Assembly: GCF_008087085.1 (NCBI RefSeq)
Contig: NZ_VIYJ01000005.1
Span: 434,001-498,000, forward strand
Direction of reading: 5' to 3'
DNA from: Nocardioides rubriscoriae
Lineage (GTDB): Bacteria; Actinomycetota; Actinomycetes; Propionibacteriales; Nocardioidaceae
Length of the DNA stretch: 64,000 bases
Below the pieces are notes generated by a model. The model was given only the letters and a program-made list of their open reading frames with translations, did no database searches and was not told the DNA's origin. Below, one piece after another: positions 21,993-30,546 of the stretch. Numbering within the stretch: position 1 is the stretch's first letter; every line of letters begins with the position of its first letter. Both the position numbers and the translations under genes were made by a program.

Positions 21993-22864
21993 GGTGTCCG
22001 CTGCCTGCGCTGCAGGAGCAGGGCGACGCCGACGACGGCGAAGAGCAGCACGATCACCAGCGGCGCCAGCCAGCCGGGCAGGACGCCGTCGTCCTGGGTC
22101 TCGGCCGAGGTCGGGGCGACCGGGTCGGCCAGCTCGGTGACGGTGTCGTCGGGGGTGGCCGTCGGTGCGGTGGGGCTCGGGGTGCTGCGCGGGGACCGGG
22201 TGGGCTCGCTCGTCGTCGGCGCGGTGGGGGTCGGGCTCGGGGTGCTCGTCGTCGGCGCCGCGCTGGTGGGCTCCGACGGTGTCGGGGTCGCGCTCGGCGT
22301 CGGGGTCGGCTGAGGGCTCGGCTGTGGGGCGGGCTGCGGGCTGGGCTGCGGGCTGGGCTGCGGGGTCGGGCTCGGCTCGGCGTTCTGGGGCGGGGCGAAC
22401 GACGGCCGGGCATCACCGGGCACGTCGTCCCACGAGAAGGCGACCGAGCCACCGTCGGGGATCCGTAGGGAGTCGACGCCCAGGCTGGAGTAGGTCCACC
22501 GGCCGTTGGTGCCGTCGGACCACCACAGGCCCCAGTAGGCGTCGGCCGGCGAGGTGTTGACGCACGGGTCGGACTCGGGGACACCCGAGACCCGGCACAC
22601 GAAGCCTGGCTGGCGCTGGGCGTAGGTCAGCGGGAAGCCCGCGACCGGGAACAGGCTCGAGGCCTTGTCGCCCCCGCCGTCGGCCACGCACGCGCCCTGC
22701 ACGCCGCCACCGAGGCCGTTGAAGTCGGCGACGACCGTGACGCCGGTGGCGCCGCCGCAGGCGGCGGCCTGCGCGGGCGTCGGAGCCACGACCTGGAGCC
22801 CGAGCAGGAACACCAGGCCGAGGGCGGCCGCCAGCAGGGCGGCCGCCGTCGGTCGTCGGGTCAC
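21989..22864 (-). CDS. Stalked surface protein with transcobalamin-beta-like (DUF4430-type) domain
   Basis: A 291-residue protein resembling the actinobacterial SCO2322 family. It has a signal peptide (1-33), a globular domain (about 35-150) with VTVVADFNGLGGG, four cysteines, FPLTYAQRQPGFVCRVSG and YWGLWWSDGTNGRWTYSSLG, a Pro/Ser/Thr stalk (about 160-250) and a C-terminal membrane helix (about 264-284) ending in RRQRT. The globular domain has the pattern I associate with DUF4430, the beta-domain family of human intrinsic factor and transcobalamin. A role in presenting or releasing cobalamin at the cell surface is inferred. GTG 22864 is 7 bp after the stop of the barrel protein gene; its stop overlaps EcfT by GTGA. 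Confidence 0.85.
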   Translation of the reverse strand: MTRRPTAAALLAAALGLVFLLGLQVVAPTPAQAAACGGATGVTVVADFNGLGGGVQGACVADGGGDKASSLFPVAGFPLTYAQRQPGFVCRVSGVPESDPCVNTSPADAYWGLWWSDGTNGRWTYSSLGVDSLRIPDGGSVAFSWDDVPGDARPSFAPPQNAEPSPTPQPSPQPSPQPAPQPSPQPTPTPSATPTPSEPTSAAPTTSTPSPTPTAPTTSEPTRSPRSTPSPTAPTATPDDTVTELADPVAPTSAETQDDGVLPGWLAPLVIVLLFAVVGVALLLQRRQRTP

Positions 22865-22871
22865 CGTGACG

Positions 22872-23936
22872 TCACCCGTTGCTGCAGGCACGGCGGTCGA
22901 GGTAGCGCAGACCGGGTGCGGCCTGGGCCGTGGCCCGGCGGAACTGGTCGCGCTCGGTCTTCTGGATGCCGTCGCGGCCCGACGCGAAGCCGGCCCGGTC
23001 GTAGGCGATGGCCCCGTTGCGCTTCTGCAGCCTGAGCACCCACTGCGCGGCCCTGCCGGCCGCGGCGCAGGAGCCGGTCTCGCCGAGCGCCCACGCGGCC
23101 AGGCCGGTGCTGTTGGTGTTGCTGGACTCGGTCGAGGCACCGCCGCCGAAGCTGCCGTTGTCCTTCTGGGTCCGCTTGAGCCACCGGGCCGCGTCGTTGA
23201 TCGCCGCGCGGACCCGGGGGCCCTTGGTCGCGAGGTCGTCGAGGCTCAGCAGGGCCAGTGCGGTGGCGTCGGTGTCGGGAGTGCTGAGCGCCGCCGAGCC
23301 GTCGTCGCAGCTCTGGCGGCGCTGGGTGGCCGGCGCGAACGACAGGCGGAAGAAGCCCGCGCTGCACTGCTGCTTGAGCAGGAACGACAGGGCGTCGTCG
23401 GCCTTGCCGGAGCGGGCCTGCGACAGGCCCTGGACTGCGAACGCCTGGCCGATCGTGTTGGCGTAGTCGACCTCGGCGGCGTCGCGGATGCGGCCGCGAG
23501 CGGGGCCCTCGGTGCCGATGAGCCCGTTGAGGCGCGCCACCAGGTCGACACCACCGAAGGAACGCGGGGCGGCGCCCACGGCCTGGGCGAGCACCACGGC
23601 CTTGGCGGTCGAGCCGGCGTACTGGTCGGAGCTGCCGAAGTCGGCGCCGGTGGTCCAGCTGTCGACGTTGCGGGCCAGGGCCTTGCGGATCGCGGCCTCC
23701 TGGCGCGCGTGCCCGCCGACGGCGTCGAGGGCGATCGCGGCGTCGGCGGTCAGGCCGTAGTCGTTGAAGCCGTACTGGTCGTTGTAGAGCAGGCCCTCGT
23801 CGAGCTGTCCGCTGAGCCAGTCGGTGCCGCCGCCGGCGCCGCGGGCGGCCTGGGCGGGCGAGACGGCGGTGCCGGCCAGCACGAGACCGAGAGCGAGGAC
23901 CGGCCCGGCGACCAGACGGAGGTGACGGATGTTCAT
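22872..23936 (-). CDS. Secreted alpha/alpha-barrel protein, putative cobalamin-binding alpha domain
   Basis: A 354-residue secreted protein, first gene after the cobalamin riboswitch. A signal peptide (1-30, ending SPAQA) precedes a chain of helical repeats of the prenyltransferase/terpene-cyclase toroid fold: YGLTADAAIALDAVG, VDYANTIGQAFAVQGL, DTDATALALLSLDDL, TNSTGLAAWALGETG. Each repeat ends in the GSFGG-like turns seen in this fold. No DXDD or other cyclase catalytic motif is seen, so catalysis is unlikely. The same toroid fold is used by the alpha domain of human intrinsic factor and transcobalamin. With the beta-like domain next door and an ECF transporter downstream, a B12-binding role is inferred. 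ATG 23936 has AAGGA four bases before the TCCC spacer. Confidence 0.85.
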   Translation of the reverse strand: MNIRHLRLVAGPVLALGLVLAGTAVSPAQAARGAGGGTDWLSGQLDEGLLYNDQYGFNDYGLTADAAIALDAVGGHARQEAAIRKALARNVDSWTTGADFGSSDQYAGSTAKAVVLAQAVGAAPRSFGGVDLVARLNGLIGTEGPARGRIRDAAEVDYANTIGQAFAVQGLSQARSGKADDALSFLLKQQCSAGFFRLSFAPATQRRQSCDDGSAALSTPDTDATALALLSLDDLATKGPRVRAAINDAARWLKRTQKDNGSFGGGASTESSNTNSTGLAAWALGETGSCAAAGRAAQWVLRLQKRNGAIAYDRAGFASGRDGIQKTERDQFRRATAQAAPGLRYLDRRACSNG

Positions 23937-23945
23937 GGGATCCTT

Positions 23946-24000
23946 CCCGCTGCACACAGCGGGCGACCCCTGGTCGCGGCCAGGAAACACCCGCTGCTTT
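23946..24000 (-). promoter_or_regulatory. Riboswitch expression platform with alternative hairpins
   Basis: In the transcript, the heptamer CAGCGGG (from 23996-23990), its complement CCCGCTG (23963-23957) and a second CAGCGGG (23952-23946) lie in order, the last immediately before the AAGGA ribosome site of the barrel-protein gene. The middle segment can pair with either flank, giving two mutually exclusive hairpins. A separate CCTGG/CCAGG hairpin lies between them. This design suits control of translation initiation, or of termination, by the upstream aptamer; the direction of switching is inferred. Confidence 0.65.
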
Positions 24001-24026
24001 CCACGACAGCGATGTGGTGCGACGCG

Positions 24027-24150
24027 TCGTGGCAGGAGCTCCGGCTCGTGGGCGCCCCTCCAGTGATCGAGGACCGTCCACCTACGGTTGCGGGTCAGCG
24101 CCGGACTCGGACCGGCTTTCCCCACCACGGGCGTGATGAATGATTCGCCC
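24027..24150 (-). ncRNA. Cobalamin riboswitch aptamer
   Basis: On the minus strand the conserved cobalamin-aptamer core is visible at 24123-24084: GGGGAAAGCCGGTCCGAG, then TCCGGCGCTGACCCGC, then AACCGT. Downstream, at 24047-24031, the segment GAGCCGGAGCTCCTGCC fits the 3' conserved box (AGYCRG..ACCTGCC). The aptamer lies about 100 nt upstream of the first gene of the B12-capture/ECF operon. It should reduce expression of the operon when cobalamin is plentiful. The exact 5' end is uncertain. Confidence 0.9.
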
Positions 24151-24210
24151 GGAGCCTATCCCGGCCGGACCGGGCCCGGTTAGTCGAGACCATCGTGCGA
24201 GAGTGCCGAG

Positions 24211-25566
24211 GTGCTCGACGCGCTGACCGACCCGACCGGCCCCGACCGGCCGGCCCTGCTCACCCTGGGCGACGCCGTGCTGTCGCGCGACGGCCTGCTG
24301 GAGGCCGCCGGCCGGCTCTCCGGCGGGCTGCGCGAGGCCGGGGGCCCGGTGGCGGTGCACGCCACGGCCTCGGTCGAGACGGTGGTCGCCGTCGTCGCCG
24401 GGCTGCTGAGCGGCGTGCCGGTCGTGCCCGTGCCGCCCGACAGCGGGCCGGTCGAGCGCGAGCACGTGCTGCGCGACTCCGGTGCCGCAGCCTGGGTGGG
24501 CCCCGCCGGGCTGGGCGGGGGGCTGCCCGGGGTGGCCGCCCGGGCGGGCGACCCGGCGGCGTACGACCCCGACGCGACGGCGCTGGTCCTCTACACCTCC
24601 GGCACCACCGGGCTGCCCAAGGGCGTGCCCCACACCGGGCGGTCCCTGGCCGCCTGCCTCGACGGCCTCGCCGAGGCCTGGGCCTGGACCCCTGACGACG
24701 TCCTGGTGCACGGGCTGCCGCTGTTCCACCTGCACGGCCTGGTGCTCGGCCTGCTCGGGCCGCTGCGCGTCGGCTCACCCCTCGTGCACACCGTGCGCCC
24801 CTCCCCCGAGGCCTACGCCGGCGCGACCGGCTCGGTCTACTTCGGCGTCCCGACCGTCTGGCACCGGCTCGTCGGCTCGCCCGCGTCGGCGCACGCGCTG
24901 CGCCGGGCCCGGCTGCTCGTGTCGGGCAGCGCGCCGCTGCCGGTCACGACGTTCACCGCGCTCGAGTCGCTGACCGGGCTGGCGCCGCGGGAGCGCTACG
25001 GCATGACCGAGACCGGCATCACGCTCAGCGCCCGCGTCGACGAGCCGCCGCGCGCCGGGTGGGTCGGTCGACCTGTCGGGTCGACGCAGACGCGGCTCGT
25101 CGCGGCGGACGCCGAGGGCATGGGTCGCCTCGAGGTGCGCGGTCCGTCGGTGATGTCGGGCTACCTGGGCCGCCCCACCCCCGACCTCGACGCGGACGGC
25201 TGGTTCGCCACCGGCGACCTCGCCGTCGTCGATGACGACGGCTGGCACCGCATCGTGGGCCGCGAGTCGACCGACCTCATCAAGACCGGCGGCTACCGCG
25301 TCGGTGCCGGCGAGGTCGAGGCGGTGCTCCTCGAGCACCCGGCCGTCGACGAGGTCGCCGTCGTCGGCGTGCCCGACGACGACCTGGGCCAGCGGATCGT
25401 GGCCTACGTCGTCGGGTCCGGCTCCCCCGGCCTCGAGGACGAGCTCGTCGCGCTCGTGGGCTCGCGGCTGTCGTGGCACAAGCGCCCGCGGGCCGTCGTG
25501 ATGGTCGACGCGCTGCCACGCAACGCCATGGGCAAGGTGCAGAAGAAGACGCTCGCCGAGGGTTAG
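24211..25566 (+). CDS. Acyl-CoA synthetase, malonyl-CoA synthetase-like
   Basis: An adenylate-forming enzyme of 451 residues that activates a carboxylic acid as acyl-AMP and then acyl-CoA. Motifs in order: the P-loop-like YTSGTTGLPKGVPHT (near 130), ERYGMTETG (near 265), GWFATGDLAVVDDDGW, and GRESTDLIKTGGYRVGAGEVE, with the C-terminal catalytic lysine in AMGKVQKK (Lys442). The IKTGGYRVGAGEVE pattern is typical of the MatB group (malonyl/methylmalonyl-CoA ligases) but the acid specificity is not proven. It starts at GTG 24211. It is divergent from the riboswitch operon. A large palindrome follows its stop. Confidence 0.88.
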   Translation: MLDALTDPTGPDRPALLTLGDAVLSRDGLLEAAGRLSGGLREAGGPVAVHATASVETVVAVVAGLLSGVPVVPVPPDSGPVEREHVLRDSGAAAWVGPAGLGGGLPGVAARAGDPAAYDPDATALVLYTSGTTGLPKGVPHTGRSLAACLDGLAEAWAWTPDDVLVHGLPLFHLHGLVLGLLGPLRVGSPLVHTVRPSPEAYAGATGSVYFGVPTVWHRLVGSPASAHALRRARLLVSGSAPLPVTTFTALESLTGLAPRERYGMTETGITLSARVDEPPRAGWVGRPVGSTQTRLVAADAEGMGRLEVRGPSVMSGYLGRPTPDLDADGWFATGDLAVVDDDGWHRIVGRESTDLIKTGGYRVGAGEVEAVLLEHPAVDEVAVVGVPDDDLGQRIVAYVVGSGSPGLEDELVALVGSRLSWHKRPRAVVMVDALPRNAMGKVQKKTLAEG

Positions 25567-25584
25567 TGGCGGGACCGCGCTGAG

Positions 25585-25688
25585 CGACCTGAGATTTCCC
25601 CGGTCGGCCGGGGAAATCTGAACTTGTTGGGCAATACATTGCCCATCAACTTCAGGTATCCCCGGTCAGCCGGGGAAATCTCGGATCG
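25585..25688. repeat. About 100-bp imperfect palindrome between convergent genes
   Basis: The element is symmetric about position 25636/25637. In the inner 96 bases, 39 of 48 arm positions pair. It includes nested hairpins: AGATTTCCCCGG paired with CCGGGGAAATCT on the left, TGGGCAAT with ATTGCCCA at the centre, and CCCCGG with CCGGGG on the right. The centre is much more AT-rich than its surroundings. It lies between the acyl-CoA synthetase and gatB, which converge, so it may act as a bidirectional terminator or be a small mobile-type repeat. Confidence 0.8.
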
Positions 25689-25701
25689 GGCAACCGGATG
25701 C

Positions 25702-27213
25702 TCAGCCCAACCGCTCGAGCACCAGCTCGCGCACGCGCCCGGCGTCGGCCTGGCCGCGCATCTCCTTCATGACCGCACCGATGAGGGCGCCGGCCGCGGC
25801 GACCTTGCCGTCACGGATCTTCTGGGCCACGTCGGGGTTGTCGGCGATGGCCTTGTCGACCGCGGCGCCCAGCGCGCCCTCGTCGGAGACCATCTCGAGC
25901 CCGCGGGCCGCGACGATCTCGGCGGGGGTGCCCTCGCCGGCGAGCAGGCCGTCGAAGACCTGGCGGGCGAGCTTGTCGTTGATGGTGCCGGCCTCGACCA
26001 GCGCCTGCACCTCGGCCACGGTCGCGGGCGAGACGCCGAGGTCGGCGATGTCGACGCCCGACTCGTTGGCGCGCCGCGCGAGCTCGGTGAGCCACCACTT
26101 GCGGGCGGCCTGCGGGGCGCAGCCAGCGGCGACGGTCTCCTCGACCAGGCCGAACGCGCCGGCGCCGACGGTGTCGCGCATCTCGAGGTCGGTGAAGCCC
26201 CACTCGGCCTGCAGCCGGGTGCGCTTGACCGTGGGGTTCTCCGGCAGGGTGCCGCGCAGCTCGTCGACCCAGTCGCGCGAGGGGGCGACGGGCACGAGGT
26301 CGGGCTCGGGGAAGTAGCGGTAGTCGTCGGCGTCGGACTTCTCGCGACCCGACGTGGTGACGCCGGTGTCCTCGTGCCAGTGGCGCGTCTCCTGCAGGAT
26401 CGAGCCGCCGCCGTCCAGGATCGCGGCGTGGCGCTGCATCTCGTAGCGCACGGCCCGCTCGACGGAGCGGAACGAGTTGACGTTCTTGGTCTCGGTGCGG
26501 GTGCCGAGCACCCCGGAGCCCTTCGGGGCCAGCGACAGGTTGACGTCGGCGCGCAGGTTGCCCTGGTCCATCCGGGCCTCGGAGACGGCCAGGGCGACGA
26601 TCAGGTCGCGCAGCTGGGCGACGTAGGCCCGGGCGATCTCAGGGGCCTTGGCGCCGGCGCCGACGATCGGGCGGGTGACGATCTCGATCAGGGGGATGCC
26701 AGCGCGGTTGTAGTCGACCAGGGAGTAGTCGGCGCCGTGGATGCGGCCGGTGGCGCCACCGACGTGCAGCGACTTGCCGGTGTCTTCTTCCATGTGGGCG
26801 CGCTCGATCTCGACGCGCACCGTCTCGCCGCCCACCTCGACGTCCATCCAGCCGTCGAAGGCGATGGGCTCGTCGTACTGGGAGGTCTGGAAGTTCTTGG
26901 GCATGTCGGGGTAGAAGTAGTTCTTGCGCGCGAAGCGGCACCACTCGGCGATGTCGCAGTTGAGCGCCAGCCCGATCCGGATCGCCGACTCGACGGCCTT
27001 GCGGTTGACCACCGGCATCGCGCCCGGCAGGCCCAGGCAGGTCGGGCAGACCTGCGTGTTGGGCTCGCCGCCGAAGACCGCGGGGCACCCGCAGAACATC
27101 TTGGTGTTGGTGTTGAGCTCGACGTGGACCTCGAGGCCCAGGGCCGGGTCGTACGACGCCAGCACGGCGTCGAAGTCGACCAGGGCGTCAGCCTGACGGG
27201 TGGAGGTGGCCAT
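25702..27213 (-). CDS. gatB: Aspartyl/glutamyl-tRNA amidotransferase subunit B
   Basis: The tRNA-binding kinase/transferase subunit of GatCAB, which converts Glu-tRNA(Gln) and Asp-tRNA(Asn) to the correctly amidated forms. The 503-residue protein has the N-terminal [18 protein letters not shown] signature, four zinc-binding cysteines (Cys41, Cys43, Cys56, Cys59), [35 protein letters not shown], and a C-terminal GatB/YqeY tRNA-binding domain ending [13 protein letters not shown] 27213 overlaps the gatA stop by one base. It is the last gene of gatC-gatA-gatB. Confidence 0.97.
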   Translation of the reverse strand: MATSTRQADALVDFDAVLASYDPALGLEVHVELNTNTKMFCGCPAVFGGEPNTQVCPTCLGLPGAMPVVNRKAVESAIRIGLALNCDIAEWCRFARKNYFYPDMPKNFQTSQYDEPIAFDGWMDVEVGGETVRVEIERAHMEEDTGKSLHVGGATGRIHGADYSLVDYNRAGIPLIEIVTRPIVGAGAKAPEIARAYVAQLRDLIVALAVSEARMDQGNLRADVNLSLAPKGSGVLGTRTETKNVNSFRSVERAVRYEMQRHAAILDGGGSILQETRHWHEDTGVTTSGREKSDADDYRYFPEPDLVPVAPSRDWVDELRGTLPENPTVKRTRLQAEWGFTDLEMRDTVGAGAFGLVEETVAAGCAPQAARKWWLTELARRANESGVDIADLGVSPATVAEVQALVEAGTINDKLARQVFDGLLAGEGTPAEIVAARGLEMVSDEGALGAAVDKAIADNPDVAQKIRDGKVAAAGALIGAVMKEMRGQADAGRVRELVLERLG

Positions 27214-28733
27214 CAGCGGGGTCCTTCCAGGACGGGGGCCTTGTCGAGCAGCGGGCCGCCCCACCGGTCGAGCAGCGCGGCCTCGAGGGCGGCGCCGACG
27301 CGGTAGACGCGGTCGTCGGCCAGGGCCGGGGCGAGCACCTGCAGGCCGGCGGGCAGGCCGTCCTCGTCGGCCAGGCCGCTGGGCACCGAGATGCCGGGGA
27401 CGCCGGCGAGGTTGGCGGGGATGGTGGCGAGGTCGTTGAGGTACATCGCCAGCGGGTCGTCGAGCTTCTCGCCGAGCTTGAACGCCGTGGTCGGCGCGGT
27501 CGGCGACAGCAGCACGTCGGCCTTCTCGAACGCGGCGTCGAAGTCGCGCGAGATCAGGGTGCGCACCTTCTGGGCCTGGCCGTAGTAGGCGTCGTAGTAG
27601 CCGCTGGACAGCGCGTAGGTGCCGAGGATGATGCGGCGCTTGACCTCGTCGCCGAAGCCGGCGTCGCGGGTGGCGCGCATGACCTCCTCGGCCGACGGCG
27701 AGTCGATGCCCTCGGGCAGCACCCGCAGGCCGTAGCGCATCGCGTCGAACTTCGCGAGGTTGCTCGACGCCTCGGCCGGCAGGATGAGGTAGTAGGTCGC
27801 CAGGGCGTGCACGAACGTCGGGCACGACACCTCGACGACCTCGGCGCCCATCGAGACCATCAGGTCGACCGACTCCTGGAAGCGCGCCATCACGCCGGGC
27901 TGCCAGCCGTCGCCGGACAGCTCGCTGATGACGCCGACCCTGACGCCGGACAGGTCGCCGTCGGCGCCCTGGCGGGCCGCGCCGACCAGGTCGGGCAGGG
28001 GTACGTCGGCCGACGTCGAGTCACGCGGGTCGTGGCCACCGATGACCTCGTGGAGCAGCGCCGAGTCGAGCACGGTCCGGGTGACGGGGCCGACCTGGTC
28101 GAGCGAGTTGGCCAGGGCCACCAGGCCGTAGCGCGAGACGCCGCCGTAGGTCGGCTTGACCCCGACGGTTCCGGTGACCGCGCCGGGCTGGCGGATCGAG
28201 CCGCCGGTGTCGGTGCCGAGGGCCAGGGGCGCCTCGAACGACGCGACCGCGGCCGCGGAGCCGCCGCCGGACCCACCGGGGATGCGGTCGAGGTCCCACG
28301 GGTTGTGGGTCGGACCGTAGGCGGAGTGCTCGGTGGAGGAGCCCATCGCGAACTCGTCCATGTTGGTCTTGCCGAGGATCGGCAGGCCGGCGGCGCGCAG
28401 CCGCGCGACCACCGTGGCGTCGTACGGCGGCACCCAGCCCTCGAGGATCTTGGAACCGCACGTGGTCGGCAGCCCCTCGGTCGCCAGCACGTCCTTGACC
28501 GCGATCGGGACGCCGTCGAGCGGTGACGCGGTCGCGCCGGAGGCCCGGCGCTCGTCGGCGGCGGCCGCCTGGGCCAGCGCGCCCTCGGCGTCGACGTGGA
28601 GGAAGGCGTGGACCGCGCCGTCGACCTCGGCGATGCGGTCGAGGTGGGCCTGGGTGAGCGCGACCGAGGTGGTCGTGCCGTCGGCGAGCGCGGCGACCAT
28701 CTCGGCGGCGGTGCTGCGGAGGATCGCGTCCAT
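27213..28733 (-). CDS. gatA: Aspartyl/glutamyl-tRNA amidotransferase subunit A
   Basis: The amidase subunit of GatCAB that releases ammonia from glutamine. The 506-residue protein has the amidase catalytic triad Lys80 (IAVKD), cis-Ser155 ([13 protein letters not shown]) and nucleophile Ser179 ([11 protein letters not shown]), and the family end region. ATG 28733 overlaps the gatC stop (TGATG), matching the coupling seen elsewhere in the window; a GTG one codon upstream (28736) is an alternative. It sits between gatC and gatB in a three-gene operon. Confidence 0.97.
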   Translation of the reverse strand: MDAILRSTAAEMVAALADGTTTSVALTQAHLDRIAEVDGAVHAFLHVDAEGALAQAAAADERRASGATASPLDGVPIAVKDVLATEGLPTTCGSKILEGWVPPYDATVVARLRAAGLPILGKTNMDEFAMGSSTEHSAYGPTHNPWDLDRIPGGSGGGSAAAVASFEAPLALGTDTGGSIRQPGAVTGTVGVKPTYGGVSRYGLVALANSLDQVGPVTRTVLDSALLHEVIGGHDPRDSTSADVPLPDLVGAARQGADGDLSGVRVGVISELSGDGWQPGVMARFQESVDLMVSMGAEVVEVSCPTFVHALATYYLILPAEASSNLAKFDAMRYGLRVLPEGIDSPSAEEVMRATRDAGFGDEVKRRIILGTYALSSGYYDAYYGQAQKVRTLISRDFDAAFEKADVLLSPTAPTTAFKLGEKLDDPLAMYLNDLATIPANLAGVPGISVPSGLADEDGLPAGLQVLAPALADDRVYRVGAALEAALLDRWGGPLLDKAPVLEGPR

Positions 28734-29032
28734 CACTGCTCGTCCCCCAGGATCCGCGGGACGGCGAAGCGCTGCTGCTCCTGCTCGGGCGCGCCCGACA
28801 GCGCCTGCTCGGGCGTGAGCCCGGGCACGACGACGTCGTCGCGGAAGACGTTGGTCAGCGGCAGGGCGTGCGACGTGGGGGGCACGTCGTCACCGGCCAC
28901 GGCGCTGATCGAGGCCACGGACTCGAGGATGACCGACAGCTGGGGCGCGAGGTGGTCGAGCTCGGCGTCGTCCAGGTCGATCCGGGCGAGCGTCGCCAGG
29001 TGGGCGACCTCGTCTCGGGTGATCTCAGGCAT
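28733..29032 (-). CDS. gatC: Aspartyl/glutamyl-tRNA amidotransferase subunit C
   Basis: The small GatCAB subunit that wraps around GatA and stabilises the complex. The 99-residue protein has the usual start [22 protein letters not shown], a helical centre and the conserved end LRDD-type segment ([21 protein letters not shown]). ATG 29032 is chosen because family homology begins at residue 2. It is the first gene of the operon, divergent from the oxidoreductase gene at 29087 with a 54-bp gap containing both promoters. Confidence 0.96.
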   Translation of the reverse strand: MPEITRDEVAHLATLARIDLDDAELDHLAPQLSVILESVASISAVAGDDVPPTSHALPLTNVFRDDVVVPGLTPEQALSGAPEQEQQRFAVPRILGDEQ

Positions 29033-29086
29033 GGGGGTGAGCCTAGTGCCGCACTGCGTCGAGGCTGACGCTGGCACGATGGGCCC

Positions 29087-29707
29087 ATGCCCGTCACCCG
29101 CGGATTCACCGGCAAGCGCCGCGCCGAGGCGGCCGGTCGCTCCGACCGCCTGCCTCCCGGCCAGTACGACACCGGCGGCCAGTGGCCCACGCTGACCGCC
29201 GAGGTCACCCCGCACCTCGACCCCGAGCAGTGGTCGATCACCGTCGACGGCCTGGTCGGCACCCCGCGCACGTGGTCGTGGCGCGAGCTGCACGCGCTGC
29301 CCGGCGACACCTACGCAGGCGACATCCACTGCGTGACGACCTGGAGCCGCTTCGACACCACCTTCAGCGGGGTCAGCGTCGACACGTTGCTCGCGGCCGC
29401 CGGACCGCTGCCCGAGGCGGCGTACGTCATGGCGCACGCGACCACCGGCTACACGACCAACCTGCCGCTCGACGACGTACGCGGCGGCAAGGCGTGGGTG
29501 GTGTGGGAGGCCGACGGCAAGCCGCTGAGCGACGAGCACGGCGGGCCGGTGCGACTGCTGGTGCCCCACCTCTACTTCTGGAAGTCGGCCAAGTGGGTCA
29601 CCCGCCTGGAGCTGATGGCGCAGGACCGGCCGGGCTTCTGGGAGAGCAACGGCTACCACGACCGCGGCGACCCGTGGCTCGAGCAGCGCTACCAGGGCGA
29701 CCCGTGA
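29087..29707 (+). CDS. Sulfite-oxidase-fold molybdopterin oxidoreductase
   Basis: A 206-residue protein of the sulfite oxidase/MsrP catalytic fold. The molybdenum-ligand cysteine is Cys82 in [18 protein letters not shown], and the conserved [16 protein letters not shown] and [15 protein letters not shown] elements flank it. It lacks a signal peptide or twin-arginine motif, so it is probably cytosolic. It overlaps by GTGA with a flavin-dependent NAD(P)H reductase, which suggests the two form an electron-transfer pair. The physiological substrate is unknown; reduction of a sulfoxide or nitrogen oxide is possible. Confidence 0.9.
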   Translation: MPVTRGFTGKRRAEAAGRSDRLPPGQYDTGGQWPTLTAEVTPHLDPEQWSITVDGLVGTPRTWSWRELHALPGDTYAGDIHCVTTWSRFDTTFSGVSVDTLLAAAGPLPEAAYVMAHATTGYTTNLPLDDVRGGKAWVVWEADGKPLSDEHGGPVRLLVPHLYFWKSAKWVTRLELMAQDRPGFWESNGYHDRGDPWLEQRYQGDP

Positions 29708-30414
29708 GGGAGACGACCACCCGGACCGCCTGGACCACCGCGACGATCGCCGAGATCGACCGCCCCGACGGCCGTCTGACGCGGCTTCGCCTCGACGTGG
29801 CCGACCGGCAGCAGGCCCTACCGGGCCAGCACTACGTCGTACGCCTGCGTGCCCCCGACGGCTACACCGCCCAGCGCTCCTACTCGATCGCCTCCGACCC
29901 GGCCGACCCGCTGGTCGAGCTGATGGTCGAGCGGATGCCCGACGGCGAGGTGTCGGGCCACCTGCACGACGTGGCCGAGGTCGGTGACGTGCTCGAGGTG
30001 CGCGGCCCGCTCGGTGGCTGGTTCACCTGGTCCGGCGAGACGACGGCCGTCGCCATCGGCGGGGGAAGCGGCATCGTGCCGATCGTCTCGATGCTGCGGT
30101 ACGCCGCCCGCACCGGTCGGGCCGACCGGCTGCGGGTGGTCGCGGTGGGACGCACCCTCGACGAGCTGCCCTACGCCGAGGAGCTGCTGGCCGCCGGGGC
30201 GTTCGTGGCGCTGACCCGCGAGAACCTCGGCAGCCGGGTCGCGGCGCCGCCGTACCCCGAGGAGGTGCGCGACCTCGTGGATCTGCCCACGCCGGCCGAG
30301 GCGGCCTACGTCTGCGGGTCGGTCGGCTTCGCGTCGTTCGCGACCCGGGTGCTCGGCGAGGCCGGCATGCGCGCCTCGGCGATCCGGGTCGAGCAGTTCG
30401 GCGCCACGGGCTGA
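29704..30414 (+). CDS. FAD-dependent ferredoxin-reductase-type oxidoreductase
   Basis: A 236-residue reductase of the ferredoxin-NADP reductase fold. It shows the FAD-binding RSYSIAS motif (about residues 59-65), the pyrophosphate-binding region [27 protein letters not shown], the NAD(P)-binding [13 protein letters not shown], and the C-terminal YVCGSVGF. No 2Fe-2S domain follows, so it is probably a partner to the preceding molybdopterin protein rather than a complete electron chain. GTG 29704 lies inside the preceding stop (GTGA overlap). A dispersed repeat follows its stop. Confidence 0.9.
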   Translation: MRETTTRTAWTTATIAEIDRPDGRLTRLRLDVADRQQALPGQHYVVRLRAPDGYTAQRSYSIASDPADPLVELMVERMPDGEVSGHLHDVAEVGDVLEVRGPLGGWFTWSGETTAVAIGGGSGIVPIVSMLRYAARTGRADRLRVVAVGRTLDELPYAEELLAAGAFVALTRENLGSRVAAPPYPEEVRDLVDLPTPAEAAYVCGSVGFASFATRVLGEAGMRASAIRVEQFGATG

Positions 30415-30420
30415 GCCACG

Positions 30421-30540
30421 TCGGTCGAGGTGCGAGGAGCCCTGGCGACGAGCCTCGAGACCACCGCAGCATCAGGTCGGGTCGAGCGGCACCTGCCGGG
30501 GTCTCGAGGCTCGCTGCGCTCGCACCTCAACCGCCGTTGG
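30421..30540. repeat. Interspersed inverted-repeat element, copy B
   Basis: Left arm 30422-30463 and right arm 30499-30536 are inverted copies: read from the inside, both begin GGTCTCGAGGCTCG and run into CTCGCACCTC(G/A)ACCG. The arms are related to those at 7440 and 47554. The element fills the gap between the convergent flavin reductase gene and the GNAT gene, and may stop transcription from both sides. Confidence 0.75.
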
Positions 30541-30546
30541 TGGTGC

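Noticed and set aside
22370..22545. Proline/serine-rich repeats that look like a tandem repeat array
   Set aside because: They encode the extracellular stalk of the beta-domain protein and vary in length and codons; no separate element.
25620..25660. AT-rich centre of the palindrome as a replication origin or att site
   Set aside because: No DnaA boxes, integrase gene or tRNA are nearby.
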